Positions 1 through 8,883 are shown, counted from the first letter of the stretch. The stretch: 64,000 nt of DNA from Jatrophihabitans sp. (GCA_036389035.1 DASVQQ010000008.1:62001-126000), one strand, 5' to 3'. The notes: generated by a model from the sequence alone, not told the origin. Program-made: numbers and translations.

Positions 1-969
1 CAGGTCGGCCGCGCTGACCACCTCGTAGGTGCACTCGGGATGCACCAGCACCTGCACCCCGGGCACCCGCTCACGCACCTGGGCGACCTGCTCGGCGGTG
101 AACCGGCCGTGCACCGAGCAGTGCCCGCGCCACAGGATCACCCGGGCCCGCCGCAGCTCCTCGACGGTGAGCCCGCCGTTGGGCTTGTACGGGTTGTAGA
201 CCACGCAGTCGTCCAGGCTCAGGCCCAGCTGGCGCACCGCGGTGTTGCGCCCCAGGTGCTGGTCGGGCAGGAACAGCACCTTTCCCTCGCCGTCCGGGTG
301 CTGGTCGAAGGCCCAGCGCAGCGCCCGCTCGGCGTTGGACGAGGTGCAGACCAGCCCGCCGCGCTCGCCGGTGAAGGCCTTGATCGCGGCCGAGGAGTTC
401 ATGTAGGTGACCGGCACGGTCTGCCCGGCGATGCCGGCGTCGGTCAGGGCATCCCAGCAGTCCAGCACCTGGAAGTCGCGTGCCATGTCGGCCATCGAGC
501 AGCCGGCAGCCAGGTCGGGCAGCAGCACCCGCTGGTTCTCACCGGTCAGGATGTCGGCCGACTCGGCCATGAAGTGCACCCCGCAGAAGACGATGTAGTC
601 GGCTTCGGGGCGGGCCGCGGCGTCCCGGGCGAGCTTGAAGGAGTCCCCGGTGACGTCGGCGAACTGGATGACCTCGTCGCGCTGGTAGTGGTGGCCCAGG
701 ATGAACACCTTGTCACCCAGGGCCGCCTTGGCCGCCCGGGCCCGCTCGACGAGATCGGGATCCGAGGCCGCCGGCAGCTCACCGGGGCAGTCCACCCCGC
801 GCTCGGAGTCCGGGTCGCTGCCCCGCCCGAGCAGCAGCAGGGCCCGCGCCGAGGAGCCGGCCGCCTCAACCGAGGAGCCGGCCGCCTCAGCCTGAAGGTC
901 ACGAACGTGTGTTGAACCGCCCGCCCCGGCTGAGACGTATGCATTCTTGTACCCATCAACGCTGGTCAC
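1..969 (-). CDS. nadA: Quinolinate synthase NadA, 3' end outside the window
   Basis: NadA condenses iminoaspartate with dihydroxyacetone phosphate to quinolinate in de novo NAD synthesis, using a [4Fe-4S] cluster. The minus-strand translation shows the family blocks LGDKVFILGHHYQRDEVIQF, FCGVHFMAESADIL (first cluster Cys), PVTYMNSSA, LVCTSSNAERAL, LFLPDQHLGRN and GHCSVHGRF (second cluster Cys). The third cysteine lies beyond the left edge. The variant carrying LLLLGRGSD and ERGVDCPG near the N-terminus is the Streptomyces type as I remember it. I chose the GTG at 969 because no ATG, GTG or TTG codon occurs between it and the conserved N-terminal block; no convincing ribosome site precedes it, so the start is uncertain. 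An imperfect direct repeat (EAAGSS twice, 851-892) sits just before the conserved part. Confidence 0.93.
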   Translation of the reverse strand, partial: MTSVDGYKNAYVSAGAGGSTHVRDLQAEAAGSSVEAAGSSARALLLLGRGSDPDSERGVDCPGELPAASDPDLVERARAAKAALGDKVFILGHHYQRDEVIQFADVTGDSFKLARDAAARPEADYIVFCGVHFMAESADILTGENQRVLLPDLAAGCSMADMARDFQVLDCWDALTDAGIAGQTVPVTYMNSSAAIKAFTGERGGLVCTSSNAERALRWAFDQHPDGEGKVLFLPDQHLGRNTAVRQLGLSLDDCVVYNPYKPNGGLTVEELRRARVILWRGHCSVHGRFTAEQVAQVRERVPGVQVLVHPECTYEVVSAADL

Positions 970-1113
970 AGCTGACAGTCTGCCTGCTGAGTGCCGATCC
1001 GTCGGCATGAGGCGCAGCACAGGCGGGCGACAGCTGGTCCGGCCGGGCTCGGTGAGCAGCGTCCGACGCGGCCCGCTGACCGGCCGGGCCGCCAACCCGA
1101 AGGCAGGGACGAG

Positions 1114-2208
1114 ATGCGCACAGCTCGAATGCGATCGGCGGACGAACCGGCCGTCCGGACCGAACCAGTCCGTGACCCGCGCCGGATCCGCGCCAACGGC
1201 TGGCCGGTGCTGCCGCTGAGGCTCTTCCTGGGCGCCCTGTTCTGCTTCGCCGGCTATGCCAAGTTCAGCTATCCCGGCTTCTTCGACGAGGGCTCGCGCA
1301 ACGGCTTCCAGTCGGCAGCGCGCGCGGCCAGCGAGGGGACCCCGCTCAGTGGCCTGATGAGCCCGCTGGTGGACAACCCGTCGGTGTTCGGTCACATCAC
1401 CGCCATCTCCGAGATCGCCATCGGCCTGGGCCTGATCGTCGGCCTGCTGACCCGGATAGCGGCGCTGGCGGGCATGGTCCTGGTCACCTCGATCCTGCTG
1501 AGCGTCAACTGGACCGGCGTCAAGGAGTACACCGGCTCCAGCGGCTGGTTCACCGCCGTCGACCTGGCGATCGCCGCCGCGTTGTCGATCTTCCTGCTGG
1601 GCGGCTCGGGGCCGCTCGCGCTGGACAACCTGTTCATCAGGGCCCGCGATCGGCAGCGGGCCCGCGACGAGGCCGAGCCCAGCTTCCGGGACTCCGACAT
1701 CGACGACTCCCGCCGCCGGCTGCAGGGTGACCCGGCCTACGGCGCCGCGGGTGCCACCACCCAGATGCCGGTCGCCGGCGGCTACCGCGACGGCGACCGC
1801 GATGACCTGGACCACCCCGGCCGGGACCGTCCCGGGGACCGCGGTGCGACCGGTTACCGCCCCGAGGACCGCGACACGACCAGCTACCGGCCCGAGGGCG
1901 GCGGGACGACCAGCTACCGCCCCGAGGGGAGTGGCACGACCAGTTACCGTCCCGAGGGCGGCGGCGCCACCAGCTACCGCGCTGAGGACCACGGCGGGGA
2001 GGGTCTGCGGCCGGCGGATCGCGGCGAGGCCGGCTACCGCACCGGCCGGCAGGACGAGGAGTACCGCGACGACCCCGAGCCCGAGACCAACTCGCTGTGG
2101 ACCGAGGGCCGGCGAGGTCCGGACCAGCCGCCGGCCGACCAACCGCCGCGTCGCGACTCCGAGCCGCCGCGTCGCGACCCCGAGCCGCCGGGCAGGGCCG
2201 ACCGCTAG
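1114..2208 (+). CDS. DoxX family membrane protein with a repetitive hydrophilic C-terminal tail
   Basis: The N-terminal half (about residues 25-175) has four hydrophobic segments typical of DoxX/quinol-oxidase-subunit-like proteins, including LRLFLGALFCFAGYAKF and AISEIAIGLGLIVGLLTRIA. From about residue 190 the chain becomes hydrophilic and carries about five 10-residue repeats around TSYRPEGGG, then PPRRD/PEPP repeats to the stop. ATG 1114 follows GGCAGGGACGAG at good spacing; an upstream ATG at 991 would add a low-complexity Arg-rich stretch and is less likely. The role is unknown; DoxX relatives have been linked to redox and thiol stress. The tail is probably cytoplasmic and disordered. 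It is followed by erpA with about 160 bases between. Confidence 0.85.
   Translation: MRTARMRSADEPAVRTEPVRDPRRIRANGWPVLPLRLFLGALFCFAGYAKFSYPGFFDEGSRNGFQSAARAASEGTPLSGLMSPLVDNPSVFGHITAISEIAIGLGLIVGLLTRIAALAGMVLVTSILLSVNWTGVKEYTGSSGWFTAVDLAIAAALSIFLLGGSGPLALDNLFIRARDRQRARDEAEPSFRDSDIDDSRRRLQGDPAYGAAGATTQMPVAGGYRDGDRDDLDHPGRDRPGDRGATGYRPEDRDTTSYRPEGGGTTSYRPEGSGTTSYRPEGGGATSYRAEDHGGEGLRPADRGEAGYRTGRQDEEYRDDPEPETNSLWTEGRRGPDQPPADQPPRRDSEPPRRDPEPPGRADR
1846..1995 (+). repeat. In-frame 30-bp tandem repeat (about 5 units) in the DoxX protein gene
   Basis: The DNA repeats with a strict 30-base period and encodes the ten-residue unit [TA]TSYRPE[GD]xG about five times. Units are imperfect, so the array is partly diverged. 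It keeps the reading frame whatever the copy number, so length could vary between strains without disrupting the gene. Confidence 0.8.
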
Positions 2209-2370
2209 GCTTCGCCACGCAGACAGGGCTCGCCGGGTATCATGAGTGATGGCGCGTTTGCGCCGTAGGATGGCACTAACCTGCCTAGCGCTCCTGCCTT
2301 GCGCGTGGGCAGTATGTATTGCTGAGACGACTGCTGAGCCGAGCGCTCACAGCAACTGTTTGGGGACCAC

Positions 2371-2760
2371 ATGACTTCCACTGAGATCTCGATCACCACC
2401 GCGGACACCGCCGTCGGGGCTCCCGTCGTGCTGTCAGAGGCCGCGGCGCTGAAGGTTCGCGAACTGCTGGACGGCGAAGGCCGCGACGACCTGCGGCTGC
2501 GGGTCGCCGTGCAGCCCGGCGGCTGCGCCGGCATGCAGTACCAGCTGTTCTTCGACGAGCGCGCCCTCGACGGCGACGTCACGATCGACCAGCCCATCGA
2601 GGGCGCGGGCACCGTTCCGCTGGTGGTCGACCGGGCCAGCGTGCCGCTGCTCGCCGGAGCCACCATCAGCTACACCGACACCATCGAGAAGCAGGGTTTC
2701 GAGATCGACAACCCGAACGCCGGCGGCGGTTGCGCCTGCGGTAACTCTTTCTGCGGCTAG
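2371..2760 (+). CDS. erpA: A-type iron-sulfur cluster insertion protein (ErpA/HesB family)
   Basis: This 129-residue protein carries a [Fe-S] intermediate and delivers it to client proteins. The three conserved cysteines are visible: one in QPGGCAGMQY and two in GGGCACGNSFCG at the C-terminus. Length and the motif DTIEKQGFEIDNPNA fit the ErpA/HesB family. ATG 2371 follows GTTTGGGGACCAC. An ErpA homologue (Rv2204c) lies close to adenosine kinase in M. tuberculosis and the same neighbour follows here, which supports the call. Candidate clients nearby include the Rieske protein QcrA and NadA, but that link is inference. Confidence 0.95.
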   Translation: MTSTEISITTADTAVGAPVVLSEAAALKVRELLDGEGRDDLRLRVAVQPGGCAGMQYQLFFDERALDGDVTIDQPIEGAGTVPLVVDRASVPLLAGATISYTDTIEKQGFEIDNPNAGGGCACGNSFCG

Positions 2761-2778
2761 TCCACACCCATATCGATC

Positions 2779-2836
2779 GAACGGGCGTCACCCGCATTCG
2801 CTTAGCCGCGAGTGCTCGGGACGCCCGTTCTTCTCT
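2779..2836 (+). terminator. Terminator-like inverted repeat after erpA
   Basis: GAACGGGCGT at 2779-2788 pairs perfectly with ACGCCCGTTC at 2821-2830, followed by TTCTCT. The 32-base loop is long, so the hairpin is plausible rather than certain. It separates erpA from adoK. Confidence 0.5.
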
Positions 2837-2849
2837 GACAGGTAGCTGA

Positions 2850-3827
<978 letters not shown>

Positions 3828-3856
3828 ACTCTGCCTGGTCCTGCTGACGTGACCGC

Positions 3857-4109
3857 ATGACCACGCCCGCCAAGGTTGGCATCCGCGCCGCTACTGCGGC
3901 TGACGCCGCGCAACTGCTCACCTTGTGATCTCAGTGCCACGCCGGACGGGCAGCGCATCTACGAGAAGGCCGGCTTCATCCTGACGAAGGCCCCGAGTAT
4001 GAAGCTGTTCTTTGACGACAGGCGGTGGGCAGCAACCATCGTGGTGGCGTCGCAGATCTACAAGTGTGGCTCAGCCGCCATTGCTATGGCAGGTGCAACG
4101 GCCCCGTAG
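3857..4109 (+). pseudogene. GNAT acetyltransferase remnant, internally deleted and frame-shifted
   Basis: Frame 1 from ATG 3857 reads MTTPAKVGIRAATAADAAQL and then stops at TGA 3926. Another frame continues with SATPDGQRIYEKAGFI, which is the typical C-terminal acetyl-CoA-binding end of GNAT proteins. The central part of the roughly 150-residue domain is missing, so this is the two ends of a former acetyltransferase joined by a deletion. It lies directly after adoK at the left edge of the accessory insertion. Confidence 0.7.
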
Positions 4110-4117
4110 TAGGTGTG

Positions 4118-4852
4118 CTAGGTGGTCATCAGGGTGAGGATCGCGATCGCCGGGGGGATAGTGGCGAGGGCGACCAGGACAACCGCCGTGCGGTAGCGCG
4201 ACCATGCGTTGGGCGCGACCGCCTCCGTAGTCTGCTGGGTTGCCGCCGCCGGCGTGATGTTGGCGTTGTCGACTTCCACATAGCCGGCGGCGGTCCACCG
4301 TCGCCGCGTCGTCCATCCCATGCCGTCCCAGTACAGCTGGTCGTTCGGTAGGTCCGTGGCGGGGTACCACCCTGGGGCTGCCGACTGAGGAGGCGCGGAT
4401 AACGGCTGCCGCGCCACTACCGGGTCCCGGGTCGTCGGAGTGGGGCCATAGCTTCGTGTGATGAGGCCCTTCTCTGCGAAGAACTCGTTGCTGTCAGGTG
4501 CGGCCAGCCACATGCAGACAGCGCAGCTCAGGACGAAGGCCAGGAGCGTCGTGAGGAGGCGAGTGACCGATGTCGTGAAGATCAACCCCGACAACGACAC
4601 CGCATTCGTGACAGCTGACAACCCGAAGAACACCCAGGTGATCACTCGTGCCCACGGCTGGCCGCGGCGTACGTAGTAAGTCAGCGTGCAGAGCAAAACA
4701 ACTCCGGGCTCGACCAAGGCCGCCAGTTGCCAGCTGTACAGCAGGGCACCGATCAACCCCACGACGCTCATGGTTGCGTAGAGCCCCATGATCGTCGACG
4801 CTCGGCCTACCGGCCGGGGGATCGCCCTGCGCCCGACAACGCTCGTCGTCAC
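4118..4852 (-). CDS. Membrane protein with a DUF2510 domain
   Basis: This 244-residue protein has about four hydrophobic segments in residues 20-120 and one more at the C-terminus (about 222-241). Between them, near residues 155-195, is PGWYPATDLPNDQLYWDG followed by MGWT, the DUF2510 signature common in actinobacterial membrane proteins. GTG 4852 follows GGAAGGGGATGCC, a good ribosome site. The function of DUF2510 is unknown. It is alone between gene remnants and points away from the peptide-modification operon, so no partnership is evident. Base composition is slightly lower in GC than the surrounding core genes. Confidence 0.8.
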   Translation of the reverse strand: MTTSVVGRRAIPRPVGRASTIMGLYATMSVVGLIGALLYSWQLAALVEPGVVLLCTLTYYVRRGQPWARVITWVFFGLSAVTNAVSLSGLIFTTSVTRLLTTLLAFVLSCAVCMWLAAPDSNEFFAEKGLITRSYGPTPTTRDPVVARQPLSAPPQSAAPGWYPATDLPNDQLYWDGMGWTTRRRWTAAGYVEVDNANITPAAATQQTTEAVAPNAWSRYRTAVVLVALATIPPAIAILTLMTT

Positions 4853-5103
4853 GGCATCCCCTTCCGAGGCAGGATCGCTTGGGGCGCGAGCGTAGCCCTG
4901 TCAGGGGGAGATCTGCTCGCCGACCCGCCTACCCCGGGCCTCTGCGGACTCTCGGCCGCAGGCGCATCCGGGTAGGCGCTGCCATGCGAGGGGTGAAGTT
5001 CCGCGCCGGGCTGTTCGAACGCACCTACGTCGACGTGTCGAGGCCGGGCTGGCGCAGCTGCGTCCGGACGCAGTAGAACACGGCGGTGATCGGGCACTCG
5101 GCG
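4853..5103. other. Gene-free stretch with possible remnants
   Basis: No intact gene is visible. A short ORF at 4984-5076 reads VKFRAGLFERTYVDVS, which vaguely resembles a piece of a GH3 beta-glucosidase, but it is too short to assign. Together with the adoK copy to its right this looks like debris from past recombination. Confidence 0.4.
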
Positions 5104-5304
5104 AGGACCGGCTGGAGCGAGGCCGAGTTGCTGTCCCAGGTCAGCGTCCAGATCACCACCCACGGTAAGAACGGGGCCGACATCACCGGCCGTGACCTGG
5201 AGCGGGTGCACATCCCGGTCGCCAAGGAGCGCGCCAAGGTGGACCCGACCGGCGTCGGCGACGGCTTTAGGGCCGGCCTGCTCACCGGGCGCACGCGCGG
5301 CTAA
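5104..5304 (+). pseudogene. Partial second copy of adoK (truncated at both ends)
   Basis: Bases 5104-5294 align without gaps to 3462-3652 of adoK. By hand I count 17 differences in 191 bases. The reading frame is kept, giving TGWSEAELLSQ, the conserved [19 protein letters not shown] and the active-site signature [12 protein letters not shown], then runs into TAA at 5302-5304. Both the N-terminal two thirds and the last 60 residues are missing, so it cannot be a functional kinase. Several differences are synonymous or conservative, suggesting divergence as a working gene (for example in a related strain) before truncation. Confidence 0.9.
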
Positions 5305-5310
5305 ACCCGG

Positions 5311-6150
5311 TTATGGCTCGCGTGGGGTGGTCCGCTCGGCGAGCCGCGACTCGTGTAGGTCGACGTCTAACACGTCGGTAGGCACTGGTCCGCGCAGGCG
5401 CAGCCCGATGTCGGCGGCACGCTGAGCGAGGCCATGATCGCGCTGTAGGACGGCGACGTCCTGCATGTCGGTCATGGGAGTGAGTTCAACCGGGCTGATG
5501 TGATCATGCGTCGCCTGGTACCTCGCGTCAATGGACACCCGGGACAGCCCGTCAGTCGCACGCCGGGACGCGTGGACGGTGAGCGAGTGGAACAACACGA
5601 TGTCGCCAACGGCGCAGGGAACCACTTCCCACTTGACGCGATCGAGAGCAGAGACGTCGCACACCGGGCGCTGCCGGGTGTGATCGATCGGCCACAACCC
5701 GCGCTGATGCGACCGCGCAACGAACATCAGCGGTGAGGACTCCTCCGGAACCTCATGCAACGGGATCCAACAGGTGATCGTGTCCAACGCACCCTGTGTG
5801 AAAGGAAAGTCCTGGTGTGGTGGCATGGAGAATCGGCCATGCACGCGCGGCATCGAAACGCGAAGGATCCAGCGTGGATGGACGAATACCGAACTCTGCA
5901 CCAGCTGACCGATAGCAGTGAGCAAGCACGGGTCGGTGACCGTCCGAGCGACGGCAACGGATGCTGCCATGGCGCGCGCGACTCGGATCCCTAGAGGAGT
6001 CGGGACGTTGACGTGGCGCAAGTCGTCGGCGGGCAGTATCCGACGGGCATCCGCAGCGACGGCATCGATGACCTGCGCCGGAATCACCTTCGCCTTGTGC
6101 AGGAATCCGTCACGCCAGAATCGCGTGACCTCGTTATCGGACAGGATCAC
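5311..6150 (-). CDS. Phytanoyl-CoA dioxygenase-like Fe(II)/2-oxoglutarate oxygenase
   Basis: PhyH-type enzymes hydroxylate or otherwise oxidise small substrates or peptides using Fe(II), oxygen and 2-oxoglutarate. The facial triad is visible: His and Asp in MPPHQDFPFTQG, distal His in LFHSLTVHASR, with a 2-oxoglutarate-binding Arg candidate in RVSIDARYQ. GTG 6150 (VILSDNEVTRFWRDGF) is preferred over a longer reading because it overlaps the upstream nitroreductase end by only 17 bases and begins at the conserved N-terminal helix. That makes 279 residues. It is the last gene of the 8156-5311 operon. Its substrate is unknown; the context suggests a peptide. Confidence 0.85.
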   Translation of the reverse strand: MILSDNEVTRFWRDGFLHKAKVIPAQVIDAVAADARRILPADDLRHVNVPTPLGIRVARAMAASVAVARTVTDPCLLTAIGQLVQSSVFVHPRWILRVSMPRVHGRFSMPPHQDFPFTQGALDTITCWIPLHEVPEESSPLMFVARSHQRGLWPIDHTRQRPVCDVSALDRVKWEVVPCAVGDIVLFHSLTVHASRRATDGLSRVSIDARYQATHDHISPVELTPMTDMQDVAVLQRDHGLAQRAADIGLRLRGPVPTDVLDVDLHESRLAERTTPREP

Positions 6151-6883
6151 GGGGGTTGCCGAACTTGAGCAAATACAGCGGTTCCCAATCGTCGGGCATG
6201 GCAAGCAGCCGGGTGACCGCGGCCTCGTCGAAGGCAGGTGTCACGCAGGTGCCCAGACCCAACGCTGACGCGCGGACGATGACGGCTTGAGCGACGCGCC
6301 CGATCGTGCGCAGGTCTTGGACGTAGTGCAAACCGGCGCGCTCGGCCTCGTCGTAGCGCTGGTGGCCATAGTCGATGCAGAAGAAAAGCACACCCCCGGT
6401 GCCCTGTATCCACGATTGACCATGTGTCGCGGCCGCCAGCGACTGCCCGGTCGGTCGCGCTGGGCCGGATGGCCGATCGTGGGATTCGACCGGCACGGTG
6501 AGAACGCCTCGCGGGACATCCTCGATCGCTTGGGCGAGCAGGACGACCTTGAGCTGCGGAAGGTCGAGCGCTGCGTGGCGCAGCAACTCCTCGAGCGCCT
6601 GCCACGCCGAGGCCGCGACAGGCGCCCGATCGAACCGTCGGACCGATCGACGTTCAAGGACTCGTCGCAGGTCGTCTCGGCCGAGGCCGTCCAACCCCCG
6701 CACAGTCAGTTCCGAGAGCGCCGCTCCGTTGCCGTCGCGTCGCTGTGCTGCCACTGCGCGGAGGAACTCACGCGGTCGTCCCCAGTTGTGACGAATCCAA
6801 ATTTCATCGAAATCCTCGTCTCCAACCTCGCCATCCCCCTGCAATCGCCACGGGCTCAGTACGATTCGCTCGCGCGTGTTCAT
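6134..6883 (-). CDS. Nitroreductase-fold protein, partner of the SagB-type dehydrogenase
   Basis: The 249-residue protein has an FMN-nitroreductase pattern: VLERRSVRRFDRAPV (phosphate-binding Arg region) near the middle and a C-terminal part with RVAQAVIVRASALGLGTCVTP, then LYLLKFGNP. ATG 6883 overlaps the previous stop as ATGA, so it is translationally coupled; longer readings would overlap that gene by over 100 bases. Nitroreductase-fold dehydrogenases in peptide pathways oxidise azolines to azoles or desaturate residues. Two adjacent nitroreductase-fold genes could form a heterodimer, because FMN sites lie at dimer interfaces; that is inference. It is short at the N-terminal domain compared with SagB. 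Confidence 0.75.
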   Translation of the reverse strand: MNTRERIVLSPWRLQGDGEVGDEDFDEIWIRHNWGRPREFLRAVAAQRRDGNGAALSELTVRGLDGLGRDDLRRVLERRSVRRFDRAPVAASAWQALEELLRHAALDLPQLKVVLLAQAIEDVPRGVLTVPVESHDRPSGPARPTGQSLAAATHGQSWIQGTGGVLFFCIDYGHQRYDEAERAGLHYVQDLRTIGRVAQAVIVRASALGLGTCVTPAFDEAAVTRLLAMPDDWEPLYLLKFGNPRDPVR

Positions 6884-7941
6884 CCGGATGCCATCCGCTG
6901 TCCGATAACCGACATGCCCAGGACGGCGACGCACGATCCTGAACACAGCAGCTGTGCGAGCGCTGCTTGATCGAAGGCGTCGATCTCGGTCGATTGCCAT
7001 CCGAGCCATTCACTTAGCTCTGCTACCTGCTGGCTGATGTGGCCGACATCGAAGATCACGGCTCGGAACGACCGGGGATCCCGGTACCGCCACATCGCGC
7101 GTTCAACGAAGGATGCGTAGACCACTACCGCGCCGACGCTCCACTCACGCGGCAGTTCGAGATGGGCCCTAAGTTCTGGGTAGGTGATGTCGAGAGCGTC
7201 CAACCGGTGGTTCTCGACGTTGTAATGATGAACCCCAGCATTGGCGTGCGTCTCCGGAATCAGCACGAACACCTCGGTGGGGTGCCGGCTACCGCCGCTA
7301 GGTACCGGCTTGAACACCAACTCGACCTGCAGCAGGGGTCGGTTCGTGCTGGTTCCCCAGGTACGCGGGACGTGACGGCGCAGCCCGACCGAACCGCCGA
7401 GAATCACGGCCAGATCATGCATGGTCAGTTCGCAGCCTGGCGATTGTGCCGCGGCAACGGCGGTTTCCAGCCCCGGCAGGGGCATGTGGCGGACCGCGTC
7501 GACGGAGTGAAACACCGGCGGAGCGGTATGCGCCCGTTCGTACTCCTGCATGCGGCGGTTGTCGATCAGAGCGCTGTCGGGCAACGCCATGTCCAAGAAC
7601 GGGTAGGAGCGCGTTACCTCATGCAAGAACGCCTCACGCCTGCCCCCACGCTCGGGCTGGGCAGCGACGATGAGCTGCTCAGCAACAGCGAAAGCCCACA
7701 GCTCATGTGCGATGCCGTACGCGGGCGCGGCTGCGTCCCACCTGGACTTCGCGTCGCCTTCAGTGAATCGGGTCGGAAGAACGCGTAGCGCTTCTAGTAG
7801 CCGGTTGTCGGTCACGGCGAGCGGCGACTCGGTGGGCGATGTCTCCAGAAGGACCTGCTCATCGCCCGCCACATAGCCGAACAAGGCAGGATGCAGGCGA
7901 TAGGACTGACCGGCGGCCGACGGCTGCTCTGGATCCGCCAT
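6880..7941 (-). CDS. SagB-type (thiazoline oxidase-like) dehydrogenase
   Basis: The 353-residue protein has an N-terminal domain of about 120 residues (RLHPALFGYVAGDEQVLLET and so on) and a nitroreductase domain from about residue 150. SagB-like features are PPVFHSVDAVRHMPLPG, then VELVFKPVPSGGSRHPTEVFVLIP with VHHYNVENHRLDAL, and RDPRSFRAVIFDVGHISQQ. In RiPP pathways SagB/McbC relatives use FMN to oxidise thiazolines or oxazolines. No YcaO cyclodehydratase is in the window, so the chemistry may differ. ATG 7941 is chosen; an adjacent GTG at 7944 is equally possible. It starts 17 bases after the stop of the 65-codon peptide gene. Confidence 0.8.
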   Translation of the reverse strand: MADPEQPSAAGQSYRLHPALFGYVAGDEQVLLETSPTESPLAVTDNRLLEALRVLPTRFTEGDAKSRWDAAAPAYGIAHELWAFAVAEQLIVAAQPERGGRREAFLHEVTRSYPFLDMALPDSALIDNRRMQEYERAHTAPPVFHSVDAVRHMPLPGLETAVAAAQSPGCELTMHDLAVILGGSVGLRRHVPRTWGTSTNRPLLQVELVFKPVPSGGSRHPTEVFVLIPETHANAGVHHYNVENHRLDALDITYPELRAHLELPREWSVGAVVVYASFVERAMWRYRDPRSFRAVIFDVGHISQQVAELSEWLGWQSTEIDAFDQAALAQLLCSGSCVAVLGMSVIGQRMASG

Positions 7942-7958
7942 CACATCAAAGATCAGTG

Positions 7959-8156
7959 CTACTCCTGCGCGTCCGGGCGGTCGTCGTCCGAACCCGTTTC
8001 AGTCTCGTCCTGCGCGGCCCGATCATCTCGATCGGGGCGGTCTGCCGGTTGATCGTTGTAATCCTCGGCGGGCTCGTCCTGTCGTTCGAGATTGCACACC
8101 CCGGTTTGAAGCAGCGCGACCGGACTTGCCACGGCAGTGTTTCGGTGTCCGTACAT
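7959..8156 (-). CDS. Small acidic peptide, candidate precursor of the modification operon
   Basis: This 65-codon gene begins at ATG 8156 behind a strong ribosome site (AGGAGCGAGG then TCGCGA). It encodes MYGHRNTAVASPVALLQTGV, then CNLERQDEPAEDYNDQ and a highly acidic tail rich in Asp and Glu ending in DAQE. There is a single Cys at residue 20. It is followed after 17 bases by the SagB-type gene on the same strand. It matches no family I recognise. Size, position as first gene, lopsided composition and neighbouring peptide-tailoring enzymes fit a RiPP precursor. A small acidic accessory protein is the alternative. Confidence 0.6.
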   Translation of the reverse strand: MYGHRNTAVASPVALLQTGVCNLERQDEPAEDYNDQPADRPDRDDRAAQDETETGSDDDRPDAQE

Positions 8157-8388
8157 TCGCGACCTCGCTCCTACTTCGGGACCTGGATGAGTTGAGCGTG
8201 ACGTACCCTCCACCTTGCGTCAAGTGACTCGGGCGTGGCCGACAGCAACATGGCCGGGCTCCGTGCCGACCATGACATGCATGCGCGAGTCGGCGCGCCT
8301 CGGGAGGAATCCGCGGAGTGCGAACTAGGGATTGCGCAGCGGCTCCGCGATGCGCGTAGTCGATTCCGGCCGAGGCGTATTTACAACG
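8157..8388. other. Intergenic region upstream of the candidate peptide operon
   Basis: The promoter of the leftward peptide operon must lie here, since the next gene upstream on the same strand ends at 8389. I see no clear consensus promoter or terminator hairpin. This is also the right edge of the accessory insertion; no attachment site or direct repeat matching the left edge was recognised. Confidence 0.4.
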
Positions 8389-8883
8389 CTACTCGCGCGC
8401 GAGCGCGGTGAAGGCCCAGCTGACCCGCTCGAACACCTGACGGCTCAACGCCGCGCCCTCACGCCGGACGGCCTCCGGACGCAGCCGCACCACCCGGTCC
8501 AGACGGACCTCGCTGGGCCGTCGCTGGGAGTCCCAGGCGCCGGCGCCGACATCGAGCCAGTGCCTGCCATGCGAGGCGTCGGCTCGGTGGTCACGGTCGT
8601 GATCCTTCGACGTCAGCATCAGCCCGAGCAGGTACTCACCGTCCATGCCGATGATCAGCACCGGGCGGTCCTTGCCCCGGTCGTGGTCGTCCTCGTAGGG
8701 CACCCAGGCCCACACCACCTCGCCCGGGTCGGCCACGCCGTCCGGATGCGGGTCGTAACGCGGCACCACGGTGCCGAGAAAGTCACCGGGGTAGCCGCCC
8801 AGGCCGGCCCGACCGAGGGCCGCCCCGCTGGAAGCAAGCCGCTGCTGCTCCTTACGATCCCGCCGCAACCAGCGGAAGACCAT
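8389..8883 (-). CDS. PemK/MazF-like protein
   Basis: The 164-residue protein has the PemK/MazF core: PGEVVWAWVPYEDD, GKDRPVLIIG and LGLMLTSKDHD. MazF-type proteins are sequence-specific endoribonucleases, but no antitoxin gene is adjacent. Its ATG at 8883 shares a base with the asnB stop (TGATG), so it is translated together with a housekeeping enzyme. This arrangement argues for a domesticated or regulatory role rather than a classical toxin-antitoxin pair. An extra N-terminal basic segment (MVFRWLRRDRKEQQRLA) precedes the domain. Confidence 0.8.
   Translation of the reverse strand: MVFRWLRRDRKEQQRLASSGAALGRAGLGGYPGDFLGTVVPRYDPHPDGVADPGEVVWAWVPYEDDHDRGKDRPVLIIGMDGEYLLGLMLTSKDHDRDHRADASHGRHWLDVGAGAWDSQRRPSEVRLDRVVRLRPEAVRREGAALSRQVFERVSWAFTALARE

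Noticed and set aside
2251..2264. Short hairpin GGCGC...GCGCC upstream of erpA
   Set aside because: Five-bp stem only, no T tract; such words are common by chance at this GC content.
7839..8195. 118-codon plus-strand frame across the small peptide gene
   Set aside because: No ribosome site; the minus-strand peptide gene has a strong one and operon context.
3828..8388. Integrative element with attachment sites
   Set aside because: The insertion has no integrase, transposase, tRNA target or matching end repeats; the only repeated segment is the adoK fragment, which fits homologous recombination better.
8389..8883. Classical MazEF toxin-antitoxin pair
   Set aside because: No antitoxin gene is found on either side; the upstream partner is asnB and the downstream side is the promoter region of the peptide operon.
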